Source of the DNA: Verrucomicrobiia bacterium
Lineage (GTDB): Bacteria; Verrucomicrobiota; Verrucomicrobiia; Palsa-1439
Assembly (NCBI GenBank): GCA_022072455.1
Contig: JAJVHY010000021.1
Span: 62,001 to 126,000 of the forward strand
Length of the DNA: 64,000 nt
Reading direction: 5' to 3'
Made by a program: the position numbers and the translations under genes. Numbering within the stretch: the stretch's first letter is position 1; each line of letters opens with the position of its first letter. Under the pieces are notes generated by a model that had not been told where the DNA came from, ran no database searches, and saw only the letters and a list, made by a program, of their open reading frames with translations. Positions 35,481-44,585 of this stretch are shown here, piece after piece.

Positions 35481-37133
35481 ATGGTGGGCGCAGCTATTCT
35501 GCGGGGCATTCTGAGGTACTGGGGATATGGACTCGGTTACTTGGTCATCTTCCTGACACCCACTCCCGCGTTGGTGTGCGCGCAAAACCTGCAGGATCCC
35601 ACTCTGGGCGTGGTCGAAGCGGCCAGCGGGTTCAGCTTGCCGATTGGGATGGAATTCCTCGCGACCAACGATTTTCTCGTCATCGAAAAAAACAGCGGCC
35701 AAGTGCGCCGGGTCATTGCCGGTGTCATTCAACCGCAACCGGCCCTGGTGCTGGACGTCGACACGGCGAACGAGCGCGGCTTGCTCGGCATTGTGAAACA
35801 TCCCGGCTTCGCGACCAACAACTTCATCTACCTCTGCCACACACCCAGCGCCGGCAACTGTGTGTGCATCCAGCGCTACACTTGGAACGGCAGCGCGTTG
35901 GTGGATCCGACCGACATTTTTTCGTTCCCCACATTTACCGGGATCAGCAACCATCAGGGCGGCGTGATGACGTTTGGCCCGGATGGAAAACTCTATGCCG
36001 TAACCGGCGACCACGGGCAATTCGGGCCGCTCCAAAACCAACCGACCGGCCCTCTGGACGATACCAGCGTCATCGTCCGCCTCAACGATGATGGTTCAAT
36101 CCCCGCAGACAATCCGCTCGCAGTGGCCGCCGGCGACGCCGTGAAATATTACGCCTATGGGATCCGCAACTCATTCGGTATGGCGTTCGATCCCTTGTCG
36201 GGCGAGCTGTGGAATACGGAAAACGGCGCGCAGGCTTATGACGAAATCAATCGCGTTTTACCGGGCTTCAACAGCGGCTGGCGGGAGATCATGGGGCCGG
36301 CAGCGCGCAATCCCAGCGGAACTAACAACCTCGTCAACCTTACCGGCGGCCAATATGCCGACCCGGTTTTTTCCTGGCTCGAAACCGTCGCGCCGACCGG
36401 CCTTGTTTTTCTAAATTCCACCGCGTTGGGCAGCGCGTATGAAAACGATTTGTTCGTCGGCGATTTCAACAACGGTTACCTCTATCACTTCGACCTCAAC
36501 GCCCAGCGCGACGCGCTGGCATTGACCGGCGGCTTGAGCGATACCGTCGCGGATAACGCCAACGAACTCGACAGCGTGGTCCTCGGCACCGGCTTCGACG
36601 GCATCAGCAGTCTCAAAGTCGGACCGGACGGCAAACTCTACGTCGTCTCACTTTTCCAAGGGAAAATTTATGCTGTCACCGAGGTGTCAGGCAGCGACTT
36701 GGCCATCACCCGCCTCAAGGCCCCCAAGAAAATCAAACTACCGGTCCGCCCCAAGACCGTGACGGTGACTCTGCAAAACCGCGGCCCGGCAAACGTGACT
36801 TTCTCGAACTTGTCCACGCTCACGAACCTCATCCAGATCCAAATCGAATCTCTCGGCGACTGCCCGACCCCAACCGCGACCATCGTCCCGCCGAAAAAAC
36901 TCCCCGTCACGCTGGCGCCCGAGAGGAAAATCACACTTCGGTATACCGTCACGTTTGACTGCGCCAATGACGCCGGCAGTGGCTCCGGCCGGGAAGATTA
37001 CCGGTTCACCGCGCGCATAAATCCGTACGACGATCCCAATTCCGCAAACAACGAGTGTCCCCGCCCGCCGGTCAGCGTGGACAAAGGCTGCAACAAGGGC
37101 CGCCTCGTGCTCACCGATGTTCACCAACAATGA
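35481..37133 (+). CDS. Exported sugar dehydrogenase-like beta-propeller with shared C-terminal domain
   Basis: A 550-residue secreted protein. Residues about 40-395 follow the PQQ-dependent glucose/sorbosone dehydrogenase propeller pattern: LPIGMEFLATNDFLVIEK, ERGLLGIVKHPGF, TFGPDGKLYAVTGDHG, YGIRNSFGMAFDP, and SSLKVGPDGKLYVVS. Residues 406-550 are a separate domain (DLAITRLKAPKK, DCANDAGSG, EDYRFTARIN, NECPRPP, DKGCNKG) that recurs in two neighbouring proteins. The signal peptide follows a slightly long N-terminus (YLVIFLTPTPALVCAQ). GGAG precedes the ATG. A soluble aldose oxidation role is possible but the calcium/PQQ ligands were not verified. Confidence 0.78.
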   Translation: MVGAAILRGILRYWGYGLGYLVIFLTPTPALVCAQNLQDPTLGVVEAASGFSLPIGMEFLATNDFLVIEKNSGQVRRVIAGVIQPQPALVLDVDTANERGLLGIVKHPGFATNNFIYLCHTPSAGNCVCIQRYTWNGSALVDPTDIFSFPTFTGISNHQGGVMTFGPDGKLYAVTGDHGQFGPLQNQPTGPLDDTSVIVRLNDDGSIPADNPLAVAAGDAVKYYAYGIRNSFGMAFDPLSGELWNTENGAQAYDEINRVLPGFNSGWREIMGPAARNPSGTNNLVNLTGGQYADPVFSWLETVAPTGLVFLNSTALGSAYENDLFVGDFNNGYLYHFDLNAQRDALALTGGLSDTVADNANELDSVVLGTGFDGISSLKVGPDGKLYVVSLFQGKIYAVTEVSGSDLAITRLKAPKKIKLPVRPKTVTVTLQNRGPANVTFSNLSTLTNLIQIQIESLGDCPTPTATIVPPKKLPVTLAPERKITLRYTVTFDCANDAGSGSGREDYRFTARINPYDDPNSANNECPRPPVSVDKGCNKGRLVLTDVHQQ

Positions 37134-37146
37134 AAGGTCCGCACCC

Positions 37147-38895
37147 ATGAAAACCACCCCACTGCTCCGTTGCCTGATCCTTGGAACTTTGACTGCCGGC
37201 CTGAGCGTCTTACCGGCACAGGCGCAGTTTCAACTCCTCCACGCATTCGGTGGCAGTCCGAACGACGGCGCGACACCTTGGTGGGGCGCGTCGCTTGTGG
37301 CGACCGGCACGACGTTGTACGGCGTGACTGCCAATGGCGGCACGAGCAGCAACGGTGTGGTGTTCAAGGTCAGCACCACCGGCACGGGCTACCAGGTGCT
37401 CCACCACTTCAACGGGTATGACCTGTTCTTAAACCCGACCGGATCGAAGAACGATGGCTCAGTGGCGTACGGCACGCCCTTGCTCGATGCCGGAGTGTTG
37501 TACGGGATGACGGCGTTGGGCGGCAGCAACGGGTTCGGCACAGTCTGGCGGATGAACACCGATGGCAGCGCGTTTCAAGTGCTGCATCACTTCGGCAGCA
37601 GCCTCGACGGCTATCAGCCCGTGGGCGGACTGGTGAAAGATGGTTCGACGCTCTACGGCCTGACTTCTAACGGTGGCAGCAACTCTGCGATTGGCGTTTT
37701 GTTCAAGATCGACACCAGCGGATCTGGCTACCAGATCCTGCGGCATTTCGACGTGGCCAACAGCGGCCTGTTGACGCCCTATGGCACGCCCCTGCTTGCC
37801 GGGGGAAGATTGTATGGCATGACGCGTCTCGGCGGCACCGGCAGCCAAGGTGGCATCTGGGCCGTGGATGCGGATGGCAGCAACTATCAGGTGTTGCACA
37901 ACTTTACCGGCACGAGCACGGACGGCTCGCAGCCCAACGGCTCACTCATCATCGACGGCACCACGCTGTACGGCATGGCCCAAAATGGCGGGGCGAACAA
38001 TGCCGGGATCATTTTCCAGATTCAATCCAACGGCACCGGCTTTCAGATCATGCACAACTTCGCGCTGACCGAGGCGCATTTTCCTCAAGGCGATCTGATT
38101 CGGGACGGCACGACGCTGTACGGTTTCACCAAAGGCGGCGTGACGAACATCTTCAGCTCCAACCTCGGCGGCGGCGCGATCATCCGGATCAACACCGACG
38201 GCAGCAACTACAAACAACTGTATACGTTCCTGTTCCCGATCACCGATCCAGACGGGCAATGGCCGTGGGGCACGCCGCTGAAGATCGGCACAAAACTATT
38301 CGGCATCACCCAACTGGGCGGCACGTTGCTGGGCAATAACCAAGGGACGGTGTTCGCTTTCGACCTGACCGGGAATGGCGGCGGAGGTGGTGGTGGCGGT
38401 GGCGGCGAAACCGACCCGATCTTTGACTTGGCCGTCGTCAGCCTCAAGGCCCCGAAGAAAGTCACGCTGCAAGATGGTAAAGAACCCAAACCCGGTAAGC
38501 TCAGCATCGCCGTCCAAAACACCGGCAATCAAACCCTCACGATTCCCAATCTCACGGCGTTGGAGAATCTGCTGAATCTCCTCATCACCTCGCGCGGTGG
38601 ATGTCCGACACCCGAGCTGGTCTTGTTGTCGCCAACGACATTTCCGGTCCTGCTCGCTCCCAAGAAGAAATTGACGGTGGCTGGGTTGCTGCCCATTGAT
38701 TGCGCCAACGATCCGCTGGCTTCATCCAAAACGGCCGACCATGCGGATTACGAATACAGCGTCGAGCTCAATTTAACTGCCATCGGTGCCACCGATGCCA
38801 ACTCCGCCAACAACACTTGCCCACGGGGGGCCAGTGGAGCTGACAAGGGGTGTAACAAAGGGTTACCGGCCCGCACCGATGTCATTGTGAAATAA
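37147..38895 (+). CDS. Secreted GloVer-type tandem-repeat protein with shared C-terminal domain
   Basis: A 582-residue exported protein (signal LRCLILGTLTAGLSVLPAQA). Residues 28-410 consist of about nine repeats of around 40 residues with the pattern GTTLYGxTxxGG....G.(I/V)F.(I/V)...G..(Y/F)..LH.F, matching the TIGR03803 'GloVer' tandem repeat, presumably a beta-propeller. A run of ten glycines then leads to residues 427-582, which repeat the C-terminal domain of the previous gene (DLAVVSLKAPKKVTL, DCANDPLAS, DYEYSVELN, NTCPRGA, DKGCNKG). It is 13 bp after its neighbour and probably in the same transcript. Confidence 0.8.
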   Translation: MKTTPLLRCLILGTLTAGLSVLPAQAQFQLLHAFGGSPNDGATPWWGASLVATGTTLYGVTANGGTSSNGVVFKVSTTGTGYQVLHHFNGYDLFLNPTGSKNDGSVAYGTPLLDAGVLYGMTALGGSNGFGTVWRMNTDGSAFQVLHHFGSSLDGYQPVGGLVKDGSTLYGLTSNGGSNSAIGVLFKIDTSGSGYQILRHFDVANSGLLTPYGTPLLAGGRLYGMTRLGGTGSQGGIWAVDADGSNYQVLHNFTGTSTDGSQPNGSLIIDGTTLYGMAQNGGANNAGIIFQIQSNGTGFQIMHNFALTEAHFPQGDLIRDGTTLYGFTKGGVTNIFSSNLGGGAIIRINTDGSNYKQLYTFLFPITDPDGQWPWGTPLKIGTKLFGITQLGGTLLGNNQGTVFAFDLTGNGGGGGGGGGGETDPIFDLAVVSLKAPKKVTLQDGKEPKPGKLSIAVQNTGNQTLTIPNLTALENLLNLLITSRGGCPTPELVLLSPTTFPVLLAPKKKLTVAGLLPIDCANDPLASSKTADHADYEYSVELNLTAIGATDANSANNTCPRGASGADKGCNKGLPARTDVIVK

Positions 38896-38922
38896 ATGAA
38901 ACCCACAACCACTCGAGGAACT

Positions 38923-40356
38923 ATGCAACCGACACCACTCATTCTCAGCGCCCTGTTTCTTACGCTGGCCAGCCTGGCTTCCGCCGTACCGGTGCGCCAG
39001 ATTCCCGGCCTCACTGCCGTGACGTATCATGAACGAACCGGCGGCTCAGCGCCCGTCGCGCAAATGTTTCTGATTGACGATCCCCGGATGACCACCCGGC
39101 GGGCGGATCCGCTCAGCATCAACAACAATGATTTTGCCGGCGTGCCGGACAAGGAGTTCTACGACGTGTTCTACTCGGACGTTGATGGCACTCCGAACGC
39201 GGATGGCGAGTTTCTGACCATCGAAGGTGTGTACAGCTCCACCGCACCGGCCGGCGGCGCGTTGAACCTCGCGGAGATCACCCTGAACTTTAGCGGCGGC
39301 GCGACGGAATACGGCCTCTACGTCGCCAGCTTCCTCGCGCTCGGCGACAATGCCGTCCCCACCACCGTGTTTAACTGCATTGACGGCGACCTCCAAACCC
39401 ACACCACCATGGGCAACACGGTCGGCCAAAACCAACGGATGCGCATCACCCTCGGCTTTCAATCTTCGTCAGGCGAGCCGGTCGGCGCCAACCTCGCCAT
39501 CAGCAAGAAAGCCAGCTTCAAAGCCGTCTCGGTCAGTTCCAACTTCACCTACACCATCACCGTCGTGAACCTCTGGAACGTCACCAACACCAACGTCATC
39601 GTCACCGACTTTTTGCCGGCCAAGGTGGACTTGCTGGCGTTCACCTCCAGCACTGGCACTTGCACAAACATTGACGGAATCGTGACCTGTGAGTTGGGCG
39701 ATCTCCCGCCGCGCGCCATGGCGACCATCACCCTCGACGTGGCCCCGGCCCGCATCGGCATCGTCACCAATACCGTCAGCGCCGTGGCCGACCAATCCGA
39801 AGCCGTGGCCACCGACAACGAATCCATCTTCGTTACCGAGCTGGCGCAGACGCTCCCGCCCGACCTGACGGCGGCCATCGATGTTGATTTCGCCGATTGC
39901 GCCGCCGGTAAGAAAGGCGTGGACTGTCCGCTCATCGCGCAACTCCTGCTCCTGAACAACGGCATCATCTACGGCGATGCCACCGTCGAACTCCTCAAAT
40001 CCTGCGCCACCAACACCGTGCCACCCAAGTGCAAGATCAAGGGCATCCTCACTCTCAACGAACTGGATCTCACGGGCTTGGCGGATCACACTGTGGCGTT
40101 TTATCTCTCGACCGACACCGCGTTCGATGCCGCGGACTCGTTGCTGGCGATTGTGCCGTTGAACAAGGCCATCAAAGCCTTTTTCAAAGGCAAGCCGGTC
40201 AAGGTCAGCTTCAAGCTACCCAAGGGCGTGGATCTCACCGATCGCCACATCCTCGCCGTCGTGGACGCCCCCGGCAAAACCGGCCTCAATGCCGTCGACG
40301 AATCCAACGAAACCAACAACACCGCCGCCAGCCCGGCGATTCCGGCGATTCCCTAA
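38923..40356 (+). CDS. Secreted protein with DUF11-like and CARDB-like regions
   Basis: A 477-residue exported protein with a clear signal peptide (LILSALFLTLASLASA). The middle contains a DUF11-type Ig-like repeat (ANLAISKKASFKAVSVSSNF, TNTNVIVTDFLPAKVDLLAF, NTVSAVADQSEAVATDNES). The last third has a CARDB-like pattern (DHTVAFYLSTDTAFDAADS, ILAVVDAPGKTGLNAVDESN) ending in ETNNTAASP. The ATG at 38923 is favoured because GAGG lies 6 bases upstream; an in-frame ATG directly after the previous stop (38896) is the alternative. It lacks the shared C-terminal domain of its neighbours. Likely a surface-exposed structural protein. Confidence 0.7.
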   Translation: MQPTPLILSALFLTLASLASAVPVRQIPGLTAVTYHERTGGSAPVAQMFLIDDPRMTTRRADPLSINNNDFAGVPDKEFYDVFYSDVDGTPNADGEFLTIEGVYSSTAPAGGALNLAEITLNFSGGATEYGLYVASFLALGDNAVPTTVFNCIDGDLQTHTTMGNTVGQNQRMRITLGFQSSSGEPVGANLAISKKASFKAVSVSSNFTYTITVVNLWNVTNTNVIVTDFLPAKVDLLAFTSSTGTCTNIDGIVTCELGDLPPRAMATITLDVAPARIGIVTNTVSAVADQSEAVATDNESIFVTELAQTLPPDLTAAIDVDFADCAAGKKGVDCPLIAQLLLLNNGIIYGDATVELLKSCATNTVPPKCKIKGILTLNELDLTGLADHTVAFYLSTDTAFDAADSLLAIVPLNKAIKAFFKGKPVKVSFKLPKGVDLTDRHILAVVDAPGKTGLNAVDESNETNNTAASPAIPAIP

Positions 40357-40364
40357 CCTGCCGT

Positions 40365-43151
40365 ATGAAAACGTGCTTCAAACTCATCGCGCTCGGCCTG
40401 CTGGCCGGGCTGGCTGAAGCCGGCCATCTGCCGCTGAGTTTTGAAGCCCGCGACGGTGCCTTCATCACCCATGGGCTGCGCCAACCACTCGCGCTAACCC
40501 CGACCGGCATCACATTTCTGGAACTGGTCGGCGCCAACCGGTCGGCGGAGGGCACCGGCCTAAATCGCTTGGCGGGTGTAGCCAATTACTATCTCGGCAA
40601 TGACCCGGCCCAATGGCGAGTCGGCGTGCCGCTCTATGAACGCGTCGAGTTTCGCGGTGTGTATCCGGGCGTGGACGTCGTGTACTACGGCACCGACCAG
40701 CACCTCGAACACGATTTCATCGTCGCGCCGGGCGCGGACCCGAATCAGATTCGGCTGCGCGCCGGCAAGTTTGCTCTCACACCCGACGGTGAACTCACCA
40801 CCGGCGAGTTTCGCTTGCGCCGGCCCGTCATCTTCCAGGGCAACCGTCAGATCGCCGGTGGCTATTGCCTCGACACCGACGGCACCGCGGGATTTGTCGT
40901 GGGCGAGTACGACCCGAGCCGGGAACTGGTAATTGACCCGGTCTTGGTGTTCTCAACATACCTCGGTGGCACCGGCACGGAGATCGGCCAATCCATCGCT
41001 GTCCACACGAACGGGCAAGTCTACGTGACCGGCTACACGGAATCGGCGAACTTTCCGTCGGCCACCGGTTCGCTCGGCGGCACCCGCGACGCGTATGTGG
41101 CGAAGTTGAATGCAGCCGGCACCGCGCTGTTGTTCGCCACCTACATCGGCGGCACCGGAATTGAACAAGGCCACGGCCTCGCAGTGGATAAGGACGGCAA
41201 CGCCTACATCGGCGGCGTGACGCAATCGGCGGATTTTCCGACGACGGTTGGCGCGTTCGACACGACGTACGGTGGCCCGTCGGACGCGTTCGTGGTGAAG
41301 TTGTCGGCCACCGGCGCGCTGGTGTACTCGACGTACCTCGGCGGCAGCGGCGACGAGAACAACGTCTTCGCTCTCGGCGGCGTCGCCGTCAACACCGCCG
41401 GCAACGCCTTTGTCGCCGGCATCACCACCTCGGCCGACTTCCCTACGACCAGCGGCGCGCACAAACAGTTCTTGAGCGGGCCGAGCGATGCGTTTGTAGT
41501 CAAACTCGACGCCACCGGCACCGGTTTGGTGTACGGCACGTACTTGGGCGGCAGTTCGTACGACGGAGCATATGGAGTCGCCATTGATGCAACGGAGGCC
41601 GCGTATGTGGCCGGTCTGACCCGGTCGAGCAACTTTCCCACGACTGCCGGGGCTTTTGATCGGACGTTTGGGGGCGGGTTGTGTTTCAACAATTCGGTGC
41701 CGTGCGCGGACGGCTTTGTTGCCAAACTCAATCCCGCCGGCAGCGCACTGGTCTACTCGACGTATCTCGGCGGCGCGCGCGAGGACAACAGTTACGCCAT
41801 TGCCGCGGACATAAAAGGCAACGCGTATGTCACCGGCGACACGACTTCGACAAACTTCCCGGTCTCGCCCGGCGCGTTTAGCAGTGTCAACACCGGTTTG
41901 GGCGATGCGTTCGTCACGAAGCTCAATAGCAACGGCACGGCAGCGGTGTTCTCGACGTATCTCGGCGGCTCGTCCGGGTTGGATGGCGGTTACGCCATCG
42001 CAGTGGACGCGCACCAAAGCGCCTACGTGGCCGGCGAAGGACGCGCTTTCACGTTCCCGGTCACCCCCGACGCGGTGAATACCAATTCGCCCGGTGGTTT
42101 CGTCGCCAAACTGAACGTCGGCGGCACAGACTTGGAATATTCAACCTTCCTCGGCGACGGCGCGTATGGCATCGCCCTCGACAGTGCGGCCAACATCTAC
42201 GTCACCGGTTACACCGACGCGACGAATTTCCCCACGACCGGCGGCGCCATCAGCACCACCCGCAGCGGATTCCGCGACAGTTTCGTCACCAAACTCAGCA
42301 ACATTCCCAGCCCACCCCAAGCCGATTTACATCTCACAAAAACCGGCCCCGCCGGCGACGCCCCAATCAGCGCCCCGATCGCCTACACCCTGCTCGTCAC
42401 CAACCTCGGCCCCGACCAAGCAACCACTGTCGTACTAACCGATACCTTGCCGGCGACCACGGCGTTTCTCTCCGCGGTACCGAGCCAAGGAACTTGTCAA
42501 CTCCAAGGCAATCTTCTGACCTGCCAACTCGGCACCCTCACCGCCGCCGCCACGGTCACGCTGCAATTGAGCGCCAGCACCGATGGGCGGCTGACCAATA
42601 CCGCCAGCGTCACCGCCACGCAACCCGACCCCGATCCGTCGAACAACTCCGCCGTCGTCATCACCCAAGTCGTCCGGCCAATCCACGATCTCGCAATCAC
42701 CGCGTTCAAAGCTCCGAAAAAAGTCACCCTCAAAGCCGGAGTCCTACCCAAACCCGACAAGATGAAACTCACCGTTCGCAATGCCGGCCCGAACACCGAA
42801 ACCATCACGACGCTCGCCATGCTCACCAACCTGGTGAAGATCACCATCGAATCCCTCGGCGGCTGCCCCGTCCCCGGGCCGGTCTTGACGCCGCCGAAGC
42901 TGTTGCCGGTCGTGCTCAGTCCCGGCAAGTCGCTGAAACTCTCCTACACCGTCACACTCGACTGCGCCAACGATGCTGCGGCCGGCCTCGGCCACGAAGA
43001 TTACCGATTCACGGCGCAGGTCAATCACGCGGTCATTGACGGCAACCCCGATACCACGCCCACCAACGACACCTGCCCCCGCCCCGCCAGCGGCACCGAC
43101 AAGGGGTGCGCCAAGGGGTTGGAACTATTGACCGACGTGATCGGGCCATGA
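40365..43151 (+). CDS. Secreted SBBP-repeat propeller protein with DUF11 and shared C-terminal domain
   Basis: A 928-residue exported protein. After the signal peptide comes an N-terminal region (FEARDGAFITHG, WRVGVPLYERVEFRGVYPGV, LEHDFIVAPGADPNQI) typical of the module preceding SBBP repeats. Then come about eight repeats of YSTYLGGSG....A.AVD..GNAYV.G.T.S.DFPTT.GA (about residues 190-650). A DUF11-like repeat follows (ADLHLTKTGPAGDAPISAPI), and finally residues 775-928 carry the domain shared with the proteins at 35481 and 37147 (DLAITAFKAPKKVTL, DCANDAAAG, EDYRFTAQVN, DTCPRPA, DKGCAKG). The ATG at 40365 is chosen; the longer open frame overlaps the upstream gene in another frame. Confidence 0.82.
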   Translation: MKTCFKLIALGLLAGLAEAGHLPLSFEARDGAFITHGLRQPLALTPTGITFLELVGANRSAEGTGLNRLAGVANYYLGNDPAQWRVGVPLYERVEFRGVYPGVDVVYYGTDQHLEHDFIVAPGADPNQIRLRAGKFALTPDGELTTGEFRLRRPVIFQGNRQIAGGYCLDTDGTAGFVVGEYDPSRELVIDPVLVFSTYLGGTGTEIGQSIAVHTNGQVYVTGYTESANFPSATGSLGGTRDAYVAKLNAAGTALLFATYIGGTGIEQGHGLAVDKDGNAYIGGVTQSADFPTTVGAFDTTYGGPSDAFVVKLSATGALVYSTYLGGSGDENNVFALGGVAVNTAGNAFVAGITTSADFPTTSGAHKQFLSGPSDAFVVKLDATGTGLVYGTYLGGSSYDGAYGVAIDATEAAYVAGLTRSSNFPTTAGAFDRTFGGGLCFNNSVPCADGFVAKLNPAGSALVYSTYLGGAREDNSYAIAADIKGNAYVTGDTTSTNFPVSPGAFSSVNTGLGDAFVTKLNSNGTAAVFSTYLGGSSGLDGGYAIAVDAHQSAYVAGEGRAFTFPVTPDAVNTNSPGGFVAKLNVGGTDLEYSTFLGDGAYGIALDSAANIYVTGYTDATNFPTTGGAISTTRSGFRDSFVTKLSNIPSPPQADLHLTKTGPAGDAPISAPIAYTLLVTNLGPDQATTVVLTDTLPATTAFLSAVPSQGTCQLQGNLLTCQLGTLTAAATVTLQLSASTDGRLTNTASVTATQPDPDPSNNSAVVITQVVRPIHDLAITAFKAPKKVTLKAGVLPKPDKMKLTVRNAGPNTETITTLAMLTNLVKITIESLGGCPVPGPVLTPPKLLPVVLSPGKSLKLSYTVTLDCANDAAAGLGHEDYRFTAQVNHAVIDGNPDTTPTNDTCPRPASGTDKGCAKGLELLTDVIGP

Positions 43152-43423
43152 AGAATTCCAAACAATTTCTCCTCGTCTGTGCGGCAGGATGCACCGCGCT
43201 TCTGGTACTCGTCGCCGGCAGCATGTGGATCGAAGGCCGGTATCCAAGCGATGACCCGCAGCGGGTGATCGCGCCGGACCAGTCACTTGACCAAACAATC
43301 ACGTGGTTTCTCGATGAACGCGGGGCGTCGCAAACTTGCTCGACTATACCGGCCCGTCGAATGGCCGGCGGTCAGTGCAGTTTGAAAACGAATTGCGCTT
43401 CACCGATGGCGATCCGGTCGTAG
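43148..43423 (+). CDS. Small membrane-anchored protein, possibly truncated
   Basis: A 91-codon frame whose ATG overlaps the stop of the SBBP protein gene (ATGA). It begins with MKNSKQFLLVCAAGCTALLV, a single N-terminal membrane helix or lipoprotein-like signal, followed by a short polar stretch. The last 50 bp overlap the 3' end of the convergent FHA gene, and the C-terminus looks non-native, so the gene may have lost its original end. No family recognised. Confidence 0.4.
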   Translation: MKNSKQFLLVCAAGCTALLVLVAGSMWIEGRYPSDDPQRVIAPDQSLDQTITWFLDERGASQTCSTIPARRMAGGQCSLKTNCASPMAIRS

Positions 43424-43659
43424 GGCTGCAACGTCACAACCTTGCCGTCAATCAATTGGTCATTGATCCGTGTTCCGTTCGTGGAATGCAGATCCGCCAA
43501 GGTGAACGGGCCGTCGCCTTGAATTGAGATGACGCAGTGAACCCGCGAGACTTTCCGGCTGAACAGGACAACATTGGCCTCCTTGCTCCGGCCGATCATC
43601 AATGGTTTGTCGGATATTTCCCAACGGTCACCTTCAAAACCGTCAGGTTCAATCTTCAC
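43372..43659 (-). CDS. Single FHA-domain protein
   Basis: A stand-alone forkhead-associated domain that binds phosphothreonine peptides: PLMIGRSKEANVVL, SRVHCVISIQ, DLHSTNGTRIN and AIGEAQFVFKL. It is a possible adaptor for one of the Hanks-type kinases in the window. The first standard start in frame is the GTG at 43659, but it has no ribosome binding site nearby. A strong GGAGGGGAG (43701-43693) lies 9 bases before an in-frame CTG at 43683, which would give an N-terminus of LATAKAYLVKIEP; that longer form is quite possible. Confidence 0.78.
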   Translation of the reverse strand: MKIEPDGFEGDRWEISDKPLMIGRSKEANVVLFSRKVSRVHCVISIQGDGPFTLADLHSTNGTRINDQLIDGKVVTLQPYDRIAIGEAQFVFKLH

Positions 43660-43772
43660 AAGATATGCCTTCGCGGTAGCCAGAAGATTAGTCTCCCCTC
43701 CAAACGACCCAAGATAATTCTGACATAATGGGTCATTGACAGCAAGCCAAGTGCCGTCAAACCTGCGCTACG

Positions 43773-44489
43773 TTACTTCAGCGCGGTGTAGATGCGATGC
43801 ACGTCGTCGTGTTCGTCGATGGCGTTGATGAATTCCACGACAACTGCCTTCTGCGATTCGGGAACTTCCACTGCATTTTTCGCGAGGTAACTCATCTCCG
43901 AAGTCGTCACGCTCCAGCCAGCTTTCTTGAGGTACTTGGTCACGGAATCCAAATCCGCCCGGTCGCAAATAAACCGCGCTCCCACCTCGCCCGCGGGCGC
44001 TTCGGCGAGCGGCTCGACGTTTTGCGCGCCCGCTTCGATCGCCACGCCTTCCAAATCAACCCCCGCCCCGGCAATATGCGCGTCCACGATCCCGACGTGT
44101 TCGAACATCCACATCACACTGCCGGGCGCGCCCAATTGGCCGTCCTTGAACAGCATCCGAATCTCCGGCGCCGTCCGATTGCGGTTATCGGTCAGACATT
44201 CCACGATCAGCGGCACCTTGCCCGGCGCAAAGCCTTCGTACGTGACCAACTCATAATTCACCGTCTCGCCGGTCAGACCCGCGCCTTTTTTCACAGCCCG
44301 CTCGATGGTATCGCGCGGCACAGATTGCTTTTTCGCGGCCTCAATGGCAACGGCCAGCCGGGCGTTCAAATCGGGATCCGGCCCGCCCAACTTCGCGGCC
44401 ACGACAATTTCCTTGGCTAATTTCCCGAACAACTGACCGCGTTTCAGCGCGCTGATTTCGCGGCCCTTCTGTTTCCATTGTGCTCCCAT
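43773..44489 (-). CDS. yebC: YebC/PmpR family protein
   Basis: A 238-residue member of the YebC/TACO1 family, described as a transcription regulator or as a translation factor relieving proline stalls. Family features: MGAQWKQKGREISALKRGQ with a modified start (usually MAGHSKWxxIKHRK), FGKLAKEIVVAAKLGGPDPD, VPRDTIERAVKKGAG, YEGFAPGKVPLIVECLTDNRNRTA. The divergent N-terminus fits the second YebC subgroup. A promoter lies at 44526-44497. Confidence 0.92.
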   Translation of the reverse strand: MGAQWKQKGREISALKRGQLFGKLAKEIVVAAKLGGPDPDLNARLAVAIEAAKKQSVPRDTIERAVKKGAGLTGETVNYELVTYEGFAPGKVPLIVECLTDNRNRTAPEIRMLFKDGQLGAPGSVMWMFEHVGIVDAHIAGAGVDLEGVAIEAGAQNVEPLAEAPAGEVGARFICDRADLDSVTKYLKKAGWSVTTSEMSYLAKNAVEVPESQKAVVVEFINAIDEHDDVHRIYTALK

Positions 44490-44496
44490 GTCGTCA

Positions 44497-44526
44497 GTCT
44501 TAGCAGTTTCGCTGCGATACCGACAA
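44497..44526 (-). promoter_or_regulatory. Putative promoter of yebC
   Basis: On the minus strand, TTGTCG (44526-44521) and TAAGAC (44502-44497) are separated by 18 bp, immediately upstream of the yebC start at 44489. The short distance implies a nearly leaderless transcript. Confidence 0.4.
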
Positions 44527-44544
44527 GCGCGATTGTGCCCCGCC

Positions 44545-44573
44545 TTGACGCCTGTTGCGGGTAACGGTATTGG
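44545..44573 (+). promoter_or_regulatory. Putative promoter of the secreted cyclophilin gene
   Basis: TTGACG (44545-44550) and TATTGG (44568-44573) with a 17 bp spacer lie 12 bases before the ATG at 44586. Again this suggests a very short leader. Confidence 0.4.
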
Positions 44574-44585
44574 TTCCGTCAGCGC

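Noticed and set aside
40029-40364. Extended N-terminus of the SBBP protein
   Set aside because: The extension is an out-of-frame reading of the upstream secreted protein; the signal peptide starts at 40365.
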